Positions 1-11,314 of a stretch of 64,000 nucleotides of DNA are shown here, piece after piece. The DNA is taken from positions 54,707,457-54,771,456 of the forward strand of contig NC_080420.1 of NCBI RefSeq assembly GCF_029873635.1, read 5' to 3'. The DNA comes from Malania oleifera (lineage: Eukaryota; Streptophyta; Magnoliopsida; Santalales; Ximeniaceae). Position numbers and translations under genes: made by a program. How positions within the stretch are numbered: position 1 is the stretch's first letter; each line of letters begins with the position of its first letter. The notes beneath the pieces are model-generated. The model was not told where the DNA came from, searched no databases, and saw only the letters and a list, made by a program, of their open reading frames with translations.

Positions 1-655
1 CATCTTCATGATTGCCACATAGCCCTTGTGTTTGCCATATGATCTTGCATGTAACTATTAAATCCTTAGGATCAATATGGTTATACTTTTTTGGTCATGT
101 TTTTATGTGTGCCTAAATGAGACACCAGAAAATTTTTGCTTGCATGATTCTTAAAGTTTCTTTTTCGGCAAGCACTACCCAGTACCTTTTGACATTATCA
201 TAAGGGTGGCTATACGTATACTTATATACCCAAATATATATATATATATATATATATATTCTTTTGGCAAGAAATACTTCTATATGTGACATATTTTACC
301 TTCTTGCTTGTGTGCTACACTTTTAAATCAAAACGGGGGAGTGTGTTGAAGGGGATATTTTTTTGGGGGGACTACATTTCTCAAGCTAAGATGTTTTTTT
401 TTTAAGACATCATATATTTTCCTTAGCTTAACCCTTTTGCTGATACCAAAAGGGGGAGAGGTTTTCTTGAGCAAAATGCATGAATGCGCCTTATATCTAA
501 ATGCAATTGATACCATCTTATGAATTATGTCTTCTTTTCTAAATATGCCTATACTATGATGCTTACTTTTATGATATGCATATTCTTAGGGGGAGCCTCT
601 TCAGGCTAGACCCATTTTTCTCATGCGTGTTTGTCATCATCAAAAACGGGGAGAT

Positions 656-2567
656 TGTTGACTTTGTGAGTCCAAACTCTGTTTTGATGCTGACGAAACA
701 CAGTGAACTTATGTGTGTATTTAGCATGCGCACAGGTCTACAATTGAGATCACACATAAGGGACAGGGAGCATAGAGGCCAAGACCGATAATACACATAC
801 ACCTGGCGTTCTCCATTGAGTGAAGAGCATGAAGACTGAAGAATTTTTTGTTTTTATTGTAATTACATTTAGTTTTTAGGTCTATTATAATGGACTGTAA
901 TATTTGCATGTCATGCACGATAGGGTATATGCTCAAGAGGCCTTAGAATGACCATAAATTGATCGTAGGTCCCTAAACATCATATGAAAAGTCCCTCATA
1001 ACTTAAAAGTTATACCCATATGAACAGGGGTGACTTTTGATAAAAATTGGGACTAAAATGAACACTTTAAGTGTGTTAGGTCGACCGAACCCAGACCTAC
1101 ATAGAAGCCTCGGTCAACCAAACATACAAGGGTCAACATGTTGACTATTTGGTCGACCATTTTTGAAATGAACTTGAACAACTCGATCGACCAAATTGAC
1201 ACGTGGGGAATTCCCAATAGCTTGGTGGACCGAAATCTTAGTTCAAATTTGACTTGGTCAACCGAACCTCTGAATTTGGTCAACCAAACTTGCTCTGGTC
1301 GACTAAACCTCGGAGGGTTCAAAATTGCCTTAATATGGTCAACCAAAACCTTAGTTCAAAAATGCCACGGTTGACTAAATTTAGTGATATGGTCGACTGA
1401 ACCTCAAATTTGGTCGACCGAACCTCTCGGGTTGGCAAATTTATACCACAGTAAATCAGGGTTAATTTTCATTAAACTTAAATAAACATTTTCGAAAATA
1501 CCCAGCGTGTCCCCAACGGTTATATTTTTCCCCAACTTTATATATACCTCCTCATTTGTCATATTTAAGGCAAGATTAGGGTTTTAGATTGGCCAATGTT
1601 TTTTTGTAAATTTTATTAGGAAAAGTCATTCATACTCCTATATCTTTTCAAATATATTGCCAAAATTTACCTCACATACTCATCTAGCGATTTATTTTGA
1701 GTGAGATTAGTTTTTCGTATTCATCTTACGAGCTTAAACTCTCCCTCACTTGTTTTTGATTGTGCATTGATTTTTGGAGAGTAGCTTGAAGTTTTTTCCA
1801 TAATATTTCACTTATAAATATTGGTTTGGGAAAAACTCTTATTTGGCTTAACATATTGAATCATTATTGCAAGGCTCATACGTTTACTTTGTGCTTTGAT
1901 AAAAATATTTTTAGCAAGCTTAAACCCTAATATCTGTTGTGCTTTACATTTGAGAAATATTATCGTGATATTTGTTTAGGGTTGTAGAGACTGTTTGACT
2001 ATTCACATTACAAGCACATTAGCTTGATATCAAAAGTTTACTCTCACATACACACATTGACATACATACTATTGAGTGTTAACACATCGGTTAACAAAAT
2101 CTCACTTGAGTTTAATATCCTATCATTTGTGAGTGCATTAATTTAATTGTGCATACCAATACATATCAACTTGTATTAGAAGCATTTATTTGTATGTAAA
2201 TTTCTCATATCTGTTGTATTCCCGGCGTATGATCGGAAGAGGGAGACTAGCCCTGTGAATAGTCTCAGATTGGTTTAGACCAGGTTAGGAGAACTAGGTG
2301 CACCATCTTATTAAGGTGTTGTATTAGGTGCCGCTTCACCCGTTAAGTGAACCATAGTGAAATCCTCTAGCTTGTGAGTTTTATTTTCTGAAATTTACTT
2401 TTTACACCTGTATGTTTATGTTTATTGTTTGAATATTTGATTGGATTTGTGATCACATAAAAAGACCCTAGGTTTGTGTAATACTACTTGTGAAATTTGA
2501 ATTGACCTAGGAAGAAAATTTTAAATACCCAATTCACCCCCCTCTTGGGAATACATCAATTCCAACA
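656..2567 (+). repeat. E1 3' LTR (about 1.9 kb)
   Basis: It starts TGTTGACTTTG and ends TTCCAACA, giving TG...CA termini with a short inverted match. It has a U3 with GTCGACC palindromes, a TATA box, a U5 block with GGTGCCGCTTCACC near 2327-2341, and the C-rich end block around CCTCTTGGGA shared by the other copia LTRs here. Short ORFs at 1053-1346 (-) and 1138-1374 (+) lie in the palindrome cluster and are not genes. Confidence 0.87.
1077..1547 (+). promoter_or_regulatory. E1 LTR promoter: palindrome cluster and TATA box
   Basis: About ten degenerate copies of a motif close to GGTCGACCGAACC lie between 1077 and 1435. About 105 bases later comes TATATATAC at 1539-1547, followed by an AGGGTTTTAG stretch. 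Arrays of palindromic motifs in U3 are a reported feature of Sirevirus LTRs. Calling this the promoter is inference from position. Confidence 0.6.
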
Positions 2568-3665
2568 ATTTACATCCAAAAACATGGAAGTAAGAGATGT
2601 TAGGCCTTATACCTTTCCAAAGTTCATAGGGTGTTTTAATCAAATTTTATCTTATTAAAACTCTATTTATCACATAGCATGCAGTGTTTATCACTTTAGC
2701 CCAAGAGTATTTTGGTAGGTTATATCATTTAACATTGTTCTTGCCATTTCTTGAAGAGTTCTATTTTTTCTTTCAACAACTCCATTTTGTTGTGGAGTTC
2801 TAGGTGCTAAAAAATTATGATTAATTCCATATTTATTGCAAAATTTGTCAACATCTTTGTTGTTGAATTCTCTGCCTTGATCACTTCTTATATTTGAAAC
2901 ATTATATCCTTTTTCATTTTGAAATTTCTTGCATGGATTTATTAATATATTACAAGCTTCAACCTTGGAGGCTAAAAACAATACCCAAGTAAACCTAGAG
3001 TGGTCATCAACTATGAAAAAGGCATATTGCTTACCTCCTATGCTTTGAATTCTAGTAGGACCAAACAAATCCAAATGTATAAGTTCTGAGGGTCTACTAG
3101 TAGATATATGTTTCTGCTTTTTAAAATTTGTTTTAATTTTCTTTCCAAGTTGGCAAGCATCACAAATTTTATCTTCTATGAATTTTTTATTTGGTAGACC
3201 TTTAACTAACTTCTTTCTAGATAAGTTTGATAGTAGGTCCATGCTTGCATGCCCTGGTCTTCTATGCCAAAGCCAACTAGTTTCATTTATGGCAGCCAAG
3301 CATGTTACATCTTGAAAGATTAAGTTTTCAAGGTTTATATAATATACATAATTTGCTCTATAAGCTATGAATAGAATTTCTTGTTTTCTTGGATTTTCAA
3401 CTATGCACTTTTCTTGCTTAAAGATTATGTCAAGACCTTTGTCACTAAGTTGACTAATGCTTAAAAGATTATGCTTTAATCCATCAACTAACAAAACATC
3501 ATCAATTGTAAGTGAGGGTTCTTAACCAATTTTACCTATTCTGACGATTTTACCTTTGGCATTGTCACTGAAGGTCACATACCTTCCATCTTTTTGAACT
3601 AGGGATGTGAACTTTGTTCTATCTCCCGTCATATGTCTTGAACACTAGTTGTCCAAGTAGCATTT
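2568..3665 (-). pseudogene. E0 protease-integrase region, broken
   Basis: On the minus strand a protease remnant at about 3540-3660 keeps the CSRHMTGD stretch, but the active-site Ser-Gly before it is damaged and a stop interrupts it. It is followed by an 804-base open frame (3494 to 2691). That frame holds the GAG-pre-integrase zinc-binding region (HRRPGHAS, then CDAC) and the integrase core with all three catalytic positions visible: Asp in HLDLFG, Asp in IRSDQGRE and Glu in GVVERKNR. A frame change near 2690 leads into the C-terminal domain, which stops at FGCK where E1 is inserted. As an integrase core it is better preserved than that of E2. Confidence 0.85.
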
Positions 3666-3785
3666 TTCATTTTATGGAGTAGCCTTAAAGCATACCTACA
3701 AGGAAGGATTCACGGTGTTATTTTTGGAACCCAAACCTTCTTAATTATTTTTAAGTCATGCCTAGTTTTAGTATTTACTTTCCAT

Positions 3786-3905
3786 TCATTCTTGATTTTG
3801 ACATATTTCTTTTTAAGTGGACAATTGAACTTTATGTGTCCCTTATTCCTACACAAGTAGCAAGTGGTGTTTTCATGTATATTTGTAGAAGATGTGCTTG
3901 CATAG
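3786..3905 (-). pseudogene. E0 gag C-terminus, second zinc knuckle
   Basis: The minus strand at about 3820-3870 encodes a CX2CX4HX4C knuckle, CYLCRNKGHIKFNC. A second gag knuckle after a coiled-coil-like spacer is also seen in E2 and E5. The reading frame continues across the E2 insertion into the frame at 13330-13603. Confidence 0.75.
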
Positions 3906-5881
3906 TGTTGACCTTATAGGTCGCACCCGATTTTGATAATGACAAATACCGATGTTTGATGATTGTCAAGTGCTTGTGCAGGTTCAAATTAATATCCCAA
4001 GGAAGGACACTTGAGGAAACAAGAAGACCGCGAAGATTTGTAATTTGTAATTGTAATTCATATCGGTCTGTAATAATTTATATGGGTCTGTAATAGTAAC
4101 TTATGTTGTGGATGTATGCTCTTACCTGCATATCACATATATAGGATATAGCGTAAGCTCAAATAAACCATAGCAAGACCCTAGTCTCCAACACTCACAC
4201 ACACATAGCATAAAATATATGCGTGTGTCTTAATTGTGCTTAAAATAGAACAAATCTAAGCAAGTTAAGAGGGCTTGGGCGACCGAACCTTTGGAGTACA
4301 AAACTCCTCGGGCACCCGAACTTAGACAAAGTCAAAAAGTTGACCAGCCCTTGGGCGACTGAACCATAAATGCATGTATCTTCTTCGAGCGCCCAAACCC
4401 TTTGAAAGGGACTGTTCACCAACTTGGGCAACCAAGGATTTCAGTTCAAATCAGCCTCAGGAGATCGAATACAAGAGTTTGGGCACCCGAACCTAAGACC
4501 GGGCACCCGAAGTTACGTAGCTTTGCTACTAAATTTGATTTGGGCTGCCGAACCTTTATACGGGCAACCGAACCTCATTTAAAACCATTTTGAGATGTGT
4601 CTTATCGGGTGACCGAACCTGGGTTTAGCCACCCGAACTCTAGCAGGTTAAAATAAATTAACCACGGTAAAATAGAGTTATTTCAGGCTAATTGAATTTT
4701 AATCTTTTGAGACTTTTTTAATAATTCCCATTATATCCTGAACGGTAATAATTTTTTACCTGGCTATAAATATGTGTCCATTTACTCAAATAGAATATGA
4801 TTAGCATGGTGATTAGCAAAAATTCTCTCTCTCTTGAAAATCCTTTCTTTGCCTAAATACTATCAAACTTGCATCCTTTGATAAAATATGAGATTGTGAG
4901 AGTTCTTATTGTGCTGGTGTGATTATTACTCTGTGTGAGAAACTCCCATTTGTGTGTTTGATTAATATATTTCTTTTGGGGAGCTTTAGCTTAGGTTTAT
5001 CCCACGAATTTCTTCATTATAAATCTTGTGTGAGATTAAACCAAGAAAGCTTAGGATATTTGCATTCCATTGCAAGTGTCCAAGAGCTTTGCTTTTGGTA
5101 TGCAAAGGTTTTTCAAACAAGCAAGTTATTTTTTTTTAAACTAGTATTGTGCCTACTTCATTAAGAAAAACCATTTTGGAACTAGTTTGATTATATTTTT
5201 AGCCTGCTAGGAATATTGATGTGCTACTAAAATATCTTGTCTAAATTCCAAGACTTTGCTTGCGTTGAACACTCTTGTGCATCATATTGATTGTATTGTG
5301 CTGAATACACTTGAGCTTCATGTTGATTATACTGTATTAAGTATTGATTGAACAAAACTACCATCACTGAGCTTACACTATATCCATGTTATTGATGCGT
5401 ATGTGATTATGCATATTTGGGTACAAATCTGCTTTATGTGAAAGCACTTATCTGTTGTACCATTTGATTGTAAAATTTGAGTGTTTCCAAGCATGCCCTG
5501 AGGGGCCGGTAATCCAGCCCGGTAAGGATTGTATGTATTGGTTGAGGTCAGCCCTTGAATTGACCTAGTTTGTATAGGTGCCGCTCCACCCGTTTAAGTG
5601 AGCATGTTATAATGGTTATCCTTGTGTTAGTTAGTCAAGGCAAGGACGTAGGCAATTGGCCGAACCTGGATAACATCTCTGTGTGTCACTTTTACTTTGG
5701 TGCTTTCTGGTGCATGTGGCATTAATTAAATTGCTTTATTTAAATTCTGGTATATTTACTTTACTTGCACTAGATTGTCCTTAATGTTGTGAACATACTA
5801 ATGTTAGAACATTCACCTAGGGATTAAATTTAAAAATATCAATTCACCCCCCCCCCTCTTGGGATCACGGTAAAGCTAGCA
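3906..5881 (+). repeat. E2 5' LTR
   Basis: It begins TGTTGACCTTATAGG and ends GCTAGCA next to the primer site. U3 holds many copies of a motif near CGGGCACCCGAACC (4264-4640). U5 contains AGGTGCCGCTCCACCC at 5576-5591 followed by TTTAAGTGAGC, and the C-run/CTCTTGGGA block is near the end. ORFs inside it are incidental. Confidence 0.93.
4264..4772 (+). promoter_or_regulatory. E2 LTR promoter: palindrome cluster and TATA box
   Basis: About ten copies of GGGC-(A/G)-CCGAACC-like motifs lie between 4264 and 4640, then CTATAAATA at 4764-4772. The 3' LTR has the same CTATAAATAT at 12211-12220. The spacing from the cluster to the TATA box is about 125 bases. Promoter role is inferred from position. 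Confidence 0.6.
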
Positions 5882-5882
5882 A

Positions 5883-5895
5883 TTGGTATTAGAGG
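5883..5895 (+). other. E2 primer-binding site (initiator tRNA-Met type)
   Basis: TTGGTATTAGAGG lies one base after the LTR. The usual plant copia site is TTGGTATCAGAGC, complementary to the 3' end of initiator tRNA-Met. Two bases differ here. Confidence 0.8.
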
Positions 5896-5937
5896 CACGT
5901 TGCATAGACTAGTTGTTATTTTGTAAAAAGATCACAT

Positions 5938-7500
5938 ATGGCTCATAGCTCCGTGACCCCTTTCCCTGAGGGACCATCTTCCACACGACCTCATGTTTTC
6001 AGTGGTGTTGATTACACCTTCTGGAAATAAAGGATGTGCATCTACCTTCAAAATACTGATTGGAAGATGTGGAGGATCGTCTCTAAAGGAAACTATGTCC
6101 CTATGAAAACAGAGGGTGCAGCCAGGGTTCCTAAGACTGAGGATGAGTATGATGATGATGATATGAAAGCTATTAGTCTTAATGCCACTGCCATGAATAT
6201 TTTATACTATAGTCTTGATATAAGTGAATTTAACATAATTATGGCATGTTCTACTGCAAAAAGAAATATGGGATAAGTTAGAGGTCACTTATGAGGGTAC
6301 TAGAGACGTGAAGGATTGTAGGATAGATATGTTGACTAGTGAGTATAAGGCATTTAGGATGAATGTAGGTGAGTTTATTCAGAGCATGTGCACCAGATTC
6401 ACACACATCATAAACTCACTGCATGCATTAGGAAAGACCTATCCCATATATGAGATGATTAGGAAGATCCTTAGAGGCTTACCTCCTATTTGGGAAGCCA
6501 AGGCTACGACCATTGCTGATGGTAGAAATCTTAAGGTCATGACCTTAGATGAATTGATAGGTTCCTTGATCACATATGAATTGAGCATAAACAAGAGACT
6601 TAATTAGCACAATAGGGCTAAGAAGGTTACTTCATTGAAAGCCTCCACTAGCACATCTAGTGAGTGCAGTGAATCTGACACTGATGATGAAATGGCTATG
6701 CTAACTAGAAAATTTAGCATATTTTTCAGGAAGAACAAGAAGCCCTCTAAAAAATACAGAGTCTACTAATGAGAAGGGAGAGTCCAGCAAAAGAAAAGAA
6801 AAATAAACTGCTTCTATGTGCTATAATTGCAACAAGGTGGGCACATTAAACCTGACTGCCCACTGCTGAATAAGGAGGCTAAGAAAAAAAAGAAAGTCAT
6901 AAGGGCCAGGACTTCATGGGACAAACTCAGTAGTAATGACTCAGAATCAGATCACAGCGACTCGGAGGTCGCCAATCTATGCTTGATGGCACACGAGGAT
7001 TAGGTATTGTCTTCTAGTTCATTGTCTTCATACTGCTTATCTGATGATTGTGATTCTAATTGCATGCCTACATTTAGAGAATTACAGTTTGAATATATTC
7101 ATGTTTCTAAATTGTTAGGAAAAATGACCAAGGAAAATAATGATTTGAAAAAGAAATGTGAAAATTGGTCAAAGTTGTTTAATATGGAAAAAACCTCTCA
7201 TGCCTCTATTTAAAAGAAAAAATGCCACTATTGTTGAATTTGAGAGGAAATTGAAGGATAGCTCCAAAATCATTTTTAAATTCCCCAAGGGCAAATATAA
7301 TTTTGAAAAATTACTTGGTGCCCAAAGAAACTCCTTAAGTAAAGAAATTCTTGGTTTTAATGGTGTGGAAAATTTAGACGACCTAATATTTACTTAGGAC
7401 ACTTTACACGTGAGTCAAAATCTCATATTCCTCCTAAAGAGTTTAAGCGTAGATTAAGATGTTTTAAATGTAAACAAAATTTTCACATTTAGTTTGATTG
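5938..7500 (+). pseudogene. gag: E2 gag, broken
   Basis: The frame starts at an ATG at 5938 and meets an in-frame TAA at 6028-6030, directly after the codons for YTFWK. The rest is spread over frames: a copia-type gag domain (PF14223-like) at about 6034-6607, a first zinc knuckle near 6818-6865 shifted by a one-base loss (CYNCNK, then the His and last Cys in another frame), an acidic and lysine-rich spacer at 7007-7397, and a second knuckle near 7462-7505 with its own stop. The same TAA occurs at the same codon in E5. Confidence 0.85.
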
Positions 7501-7634
7501 TCCACTTAGAAATAAGCATGCTAGAATTAGGAAAGTATGGGTAATTAAGGGAGATCCTACTACTAACCCCCGTGGACCCAACAAAATTTAGGGACTAGCA
7601 TTAATTACTTAGCTTATTTTGTAGGTATGCCTAA

Positions 7635-10600
7635 GATCGTCCTCCTCCAAGGACCGGTGGTACTTGGATAGTGGGTGCTCACGGCACATAACCGGCGACA
7701 AGGGAAAATTCACTTCAGTTGTTTCCAAGGATGGAGGCTATGTGACATTTGGCGGCAATGCCAAAGGACGTATCATCGAGGTAGGTAAGGTTGGTAAGGA
7801 TTCTTCTCTTACTATTGACAATGTTTTGTTGGTTGATGGGTTGAAACATAATCTACTTAGCATAAGTCAGTTGTTTGACATAGGATATAAAGTATCTTTT
7901 GAGAATGATAAATGCATAGTAGAAGATAGATTAGATCACAAAGTGCTTTTTACTGCAAACCGCCATGAAAATGTCTATACTACTTCCTTTGATAACTTAG
8001 TTTCACAACAAGTTACTTGTTTTTTTTCTTTAAATGAAGCTAGTTGGTTATGGCATAGGTGATTAGGACATGCTAGCATGGATTTGTTGTCTAAACTTGT
8101 TAAGAAAGAACTAGTTAAGGGCTTGCCTAAAATGTCTTTTGTGAAGGATAAAATTTGTGATGCATTTCAAATGGGTAAGCAAATCAAATCTAGTTTTAAG
8201 AAAAAGAAATTCATATCTACTACTCGACCTTTAGAGATGCTTCGCCTAGATTTGTTTGGATCCAATTTTGTGCAAAGTCTTGGTGGTAAATCTTATGCTT
8301 TTGTAATCGTGGTTGACTTTTCTAGATTCACATGGGTGTTGTTTCTTGCACATAAAAATGAATCATGTGAACAGTTCACTAAACTTTGTAGGAGAATCCA
8401 GAATGAAAAGGGATATAAAATAACTCACATAAGAAGTGATAGAGGTACGAAATTAAAAAATGAAGGCATAGAGAAATACTGTGACTTAGAGGGCATATCC
8501 CATAACTTCTTTGCACCTAGGACACCTCAACAAAATGGTGTAGTAAAAAGAAAGAATAGGTCACTGTAAGAAATGGGTAGAACTATGCTAAATGAGCATA
8601 ACTTACCTAAATTTTTTTTGGGCCAAGGCCATTAATACTGCATGCTATGTTATGAATAGGGTGATGATTAGACCTTCGATTAATAAGACTCCTTATGAAC
8701 TGTGGAACAACCATAAGCCTAATATGTCCTACTTTTATGTGTTTGGTTGTAAATGCTTTGTGCTTAGGGATAATGAACACTTAGGAAAATTTGATTCTAA
8801 ATCTAACGAAGGCACTTTCCGAGGCTATGTACTTAATAGCAAAGCATATAGGGTTTTCAATAAACGAACATTGATAGTAATTGAATCTATTCATGTTGTG
8901 TTTGATGAATCTAATCCATTTTCTAATAAATATGATGAAGATGATATTGATATTAGAAAATGCTTTGAAAAAATGTCTATTAAAAACAATGCAAGTGAAA
9001 ATCAGGAAGCAAATGAAAAATCACCTGAAGATAATGATAATGAAAATCAGCAACTGCCTAGAGATTGGAAATTCATTAGAAATCATCCTATAGATCAAAT
9101 CATAGGCGAACCATTCCCTGGAGTAGCCCTAAGATCCTCCTTTAGAAATATAGTAAATCACTCTGCTTTCTTATCCCAAGAAGAACCTAAAAATATTATA
9201 GAAGCTATAGAGGATGAATCTTGGGTGATGTCCATGCAAGAAGAACTTAATCAATTTGAAAGAAGCAAAGTGTGGACTCTAGTTCCTAGGCCTAATGATC
9301 AATCAATTATTGGAACAAAATGGGTGTATAGAAATAAGAAAGATGAGAATGGGGTAGTAACTAGGAATAAAGCTAGATTAGTTGCCCAAGGGTATAACTA
9401 GCAGGAAGGAATTGACTTTGATAAAACATATGCTCCTGTTGCTAGGTTAGAAGTCATTCGTATGCTACTTGCCTTTGCTGCTTTTAAAAACTTTAAATTG
9501 TTTCAAATGGATGTTAAAAGCGCTTTTCTAAATGGTTACATTAATGAAGAGGTATATGTAGAACAACTACCCGGTTTTGAAAATCATAAATATCTCAATT
9601 ATGTTTACCGGTTGTCTAATGCCTTGTATGGATTGAAATAGGCTCCTAAAGCTTGGTATGAGAGGCTTAGCAATTTTATACTAGAAATTGGGTTTACCCA
9701 TGGCAAGATTGACACTACACTTTTCATCAAATTCAAAAATGATGATATGCTCATTATTCAAATTTATGTGGACAATATCATTTTTGGAGCAACTAATGAT
9801 GAATTATGTAATGAGTTTGCCAAATGCATGCAAAGTGAATTTGAAATGAGCATGATGGGTGAACTTAGTTTCTTCTTAGGGCTGCAAATCAAACAAGCCA
9901 AACATGGAACTTTCATATGCCAATCTAAATATATTAGGGACTTTCTAAAGAAATTTAATATGGAAGATTGCAAAATTCTTGGTACACCATTGAACTCTTC
10001 CATTAACCTTGATAAAGATAAGCAAGGAATTCTTGTTGACGTAAAATTGTATCGAGGCATGATTGGGAGTCTTCTATATCTCACTGCTAGTAGGCATGAT
10101 ATTATGTTTAGTGTGTGTATGTGTGCTAGATTTCAGGCTGCCCCTAAGGGCTTTCACTTAAAAGTTGTCAAACGAATCCTTAGGTATCTAGTTGGGATTA
10201 TAAAGTTAGGCTTGTCGTATCCTAAGCATACTACTTTTGAGATTGTTAGTTATACTGACGCTGACTTTACCGGTAGTAAGCTTGATAGGAAAAGTACTAG
10301 CAGCACTTCTCATTACTTAGGACAATCTCTTGTTTCTTAGTTCTCTAAGAAACAAAACTCAGTTGCCTTATCCACTGCCGAAGCAGAATATATTGCGGCT
10401 GGAAGTTGTTGTGCCCAAACTCTTTATATGAAACAAAAACTTGGGGATTTTGGATTGCACTATGACACAATACCAATTAAATGTGATAATACTAGTGCAA
10501 TCAACATTTCTAAAAATCCTATCTCACATTCACGAACTAAACACATTGAGATTAGACATCATTTCCTTCGTGATCATGTGCAAAAAGGAGATGTAGCTCT

Positions 10601-10718
10601 TGAGTTCGTATGCACAAATGAACAATGGGCGGACATATTCACTAAACCACTTCCTGAAGATAGATTCATCCAAATTAGACGTGAGTTAGGTCTAATGCAC
10701 AGTAGAGAAGCTTCTTAG
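7635..10718 (+). pseudogene. pol: E2 pol (protease, integrase, RT, RNase H), broken
   Basis: Domains in order: retropepsin (DSGCSRH near 7664), GAG-pre-integrase zinc region, integrase core, integrase C-terminus (about 8592-8800), copia RT (about 9180-9950) and RNase H (about 10100-10718, ending with WADIFTKPL). Only one frameshift is needed, at a run of eight T at 8612-8619. Five in-frame stops (8060, 8567, 9399, 9639, 10338) replace residues normally Arg, Gln, Gln, Gln and Trp. The third integrase catalytic residue is Lys instead of Glu (codon 8546-8548, GVVKRKN). The RT box reads YVDN instead of YVDD (9765-9776). The enzyme would be inactive even without the stops. Confidence 0.92.
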
Positions 10719-11314
10719 ATGTGTCATAGTTTGCATAAATTTAGGGGAAACTCTCAAGTGAAATTTAACAAGTCTTAGCAACCAATTTCATTGTTGATTT
10801 GTTTACTTGCCTTAGACTTTGTGAATATTGGTTATTGATTGTGTGCACATATTTTATATCTATAGCATGATCCTATTGCATGTAATGCATATTGCTCACT
10901 ACTTGTATTGCACAACTCTTTTGTCCACTTCATAATGATATTGAAACATTTACTTGAATTGTTGGACCATACTGAACTGTTTGAGTAGTTGTGGATAAAC
11001 TATTAGGAAATTTAAACTCAAATAGGTTACATTTTATACAGATGATTATTTTGGAAAGTCCGATTTACAAACGGAACTTTGCCGAATTTTTTCCAAATCT
11101 TTCCAAAAATTCAAATGTATAAACATAACACTTACCCATTGCCTAGAGTGTTCACTCTTATGGCCCTTTTTACTATTGCCAAAAGGGGGAGATGTAGGGC
11201 AAAAACTTGGGTTAAATATTAAATAAATACATGATGCATATTGTTAGGGGGATCTTCTTTAAGCTATACCCAATTTTTGCATGGTGTATTTGTCATCATC
11301 AAAAGAGGGGAGAA
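10719..11314 (+). other. E2 post-pol non-coding region with polypurine tracts
   Basis: No reading frame is supported. Purine-rich tracts are AAAAGGGGGAGATG at 11181-11194, TTAGGGGGATC near 11243, and AAAAGAGGGGAGAA at 11301-11314, which touches the 3' LTR and is the likely plus-strand primer. The post-pol ORF and the palindrome cluster that precede the 3' LTR in E4, E5 and E6 are both absent. Confidence 0.75.

Larger units (their letters stand above)
1..2567 (+). mobile_element. E1: 3' end of a Sirevirus-type Ty1/copia element
   Basis: Only the 3' part of this element lies in the window. Bases 1-655 are non-coding post-pol sequence with three polypurine-rich tracts (about 447-461, 588-597 and 641-654), the last directly abutting the LTR. 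Several such tracts before the 3' LTR are a known Sirevirus trait. The LTR follows at 656-2567. The downstream flank is the integrase C-terminal region of E0 on the opposite strand, so E1 inserted into E0. The target duplication should be ATTTA (2568-2572), but its partner is outside the window. No reading frame in 1-655 looks real. Confidence 0.85.

Noticed and set aside
1053-1374. Overlapping ORFs on both strands in the E1 LTR
   Set aside because: They lie within the palindromic motif cluster, which tends to be open in both directions. No protein features.
4240-4593. ORFs in the E2 5' LTR (and 11647-11838 in the 3' LTR)
   Set aside because: They are in U3 repeats and are not maintained between the two LTRs.
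9764-10084. 106-residue minus-strand ORF
   Set aside because: Antisense to the E2 RT region.
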